Part shown: one piece after another, positions 63,794-64,000 of the stretch
How positions within the stretch are numbered: position 1 is the stretch's first letter
How the letters are laid out: every line of letters begins with the position of its first letter
Origin: JAFNAG01 sp963824985
GTDB taxonomy: Bacteria > Acidobacteriota > UBA6911
Length of the DNA: 64,000 nucleotides
Assembly (NCBI GenBank): GCA_963824985.1
Contig: CAWGRQ010000037.1
Coordinates: 1-64,000 of the forward strand
Direction: 5' to 3'
Notes under the pieces: generated by a model
Told to the model about the DNA's origin: nothing
The model's database searches: none
The model's input: the letters and a program-made list of their open reading frames with translations, nothing else
Made by a program: the position numbers and the translations under genes

Positions 63794-64000
63794 TCAGGCT
63801 TGCTTTGGTACGACGAGATGAAACAGCTTGAGTGGCGCATCACCGGAGTGGCTGATGCGTGCCGACTCGCCTGGGCCCAGGTAGATGCCTGCGCCCTTGG
63901 CGACCAGATGGTCCCTGGCGTTGAGCGTGATCGTCCCCTCGCCTTCGATCAGGTAGATCAGCTGATGCGTCTTGGCATCTGGGCCCGCGTCGAGCGCGTC
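63794..64000 (-). CDS. C-terminal part of a cupin-domain protein (5' cut by window)
   Basis: 68 residues visible before the TGA at 63794; the gene continues beyond the window. HQLIYLIEGEGTITLN, KGAGIYLGPGESARISHSG and LFHLVVPKQA form the last beta-strands of a cupin barrel. The first metal-ligand motif may lie beyond the edge. Cupins near hydroxyacid dehydrogenases often serve as small ring-cleavage or isomerase enzymes, or as regulators, but this one cannot be named. Confidence 0.7.
   Translation of the reverse strand, partial: DALDAGPDAKTHQLIYLIEGEGTITLNARDHLVAKGAGIYLGPGESARISHSGDAPLKLFHLVVPKQA

Overview
The window is a stretch of high-GC chromosome that looks like an Acidobacteriota genome, probably Solibacter/Bryobacter-like or an uncultured relative. 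I infer this from gene content: a secreted M28 peptidase, a secreted S9 peptidase, a DUF5695-type protein, Acidobacteria-style extracellular repeats (FPQIADGGGYQ type), a RAYT transposase, and many dispersed palindromic repeats. No rRNA, tRNA or CRISPR array was seen. Taxonomy is inferred, not shown.

Layout. 1-602: end of a fused MFS/spermidine-synthase-type membrane protein, then a repeat-rich spacer. 1244-8700 (minus): a six-gene complex I/group 4 hydrogenase-like operon (order hyfI, B, C, E, F, G). Its large subunit lacks the Ni-Fe cysteines, so it looks like an energy-converting hydrogenase-related (Ehr) complex rather than a hydrogenase, and that subunit gene is broken by several frameshifts. 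9.4-13.8 kb: two secreted peptidases facing each other. 14-23.5 kb: envelope genes, namely two GT2 glycosyltransferases, a B12-type radical SAM protein with a repeated coiled tail, an adenylation-carrier-thioesterase protein coupled to a glycosyltransferase, mtgA, and a GT-C glycosyltransferase. 24-29 kb: a frameshifted DUF1614 membrane gene, a small conserved protein, and a secreted metzincin protease that appears to continue, through two frameshifts, into a DUF11/repeat protein. 29-36 kb: an orphan ABC ATPase and three glycosyltransferases, two with Rossmann-like tails and one a GT4-GT2 fusion. 36-46 kb: a RAYT transposase with flanking inverted repeats, a WD40 protein, an MFS-amidohydrolase pair, and tldD-tldE. 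47-54 kb: a DUF5695 protein, a broken M24 peptidase, a tungsten-type aldehyde oxidoreductase with its MoaD-like partner, and an IclR regulator. 55.9-64 kb: small-molecule catabolism with an M24-like hydrolase, two MFS permeases, an alpha/beta hydrolase, two NAD(P)-dependent dehydrogenases and a cupin.

The two most unusual things are these. First, TldD carries an N-terminal ~215-residue charged helical domain whose layout recalls ESCRT-III/Snf7 or PspA proteins; I do not know this fusion as a described system. Second, there are several families of dispersed palindromic elements. Two of them (23773-24052 and 44731-44985) have different terminal inverted repeats but share a related internal core, and one sits exactly between tldD and tldE.

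Single-base frameshifts occur in hyfG, the DUF1614 gene and the metzincin gene while most neighbours are intact. They may be real decay or indel errors in the assembly, and this affects how those genes should be read.
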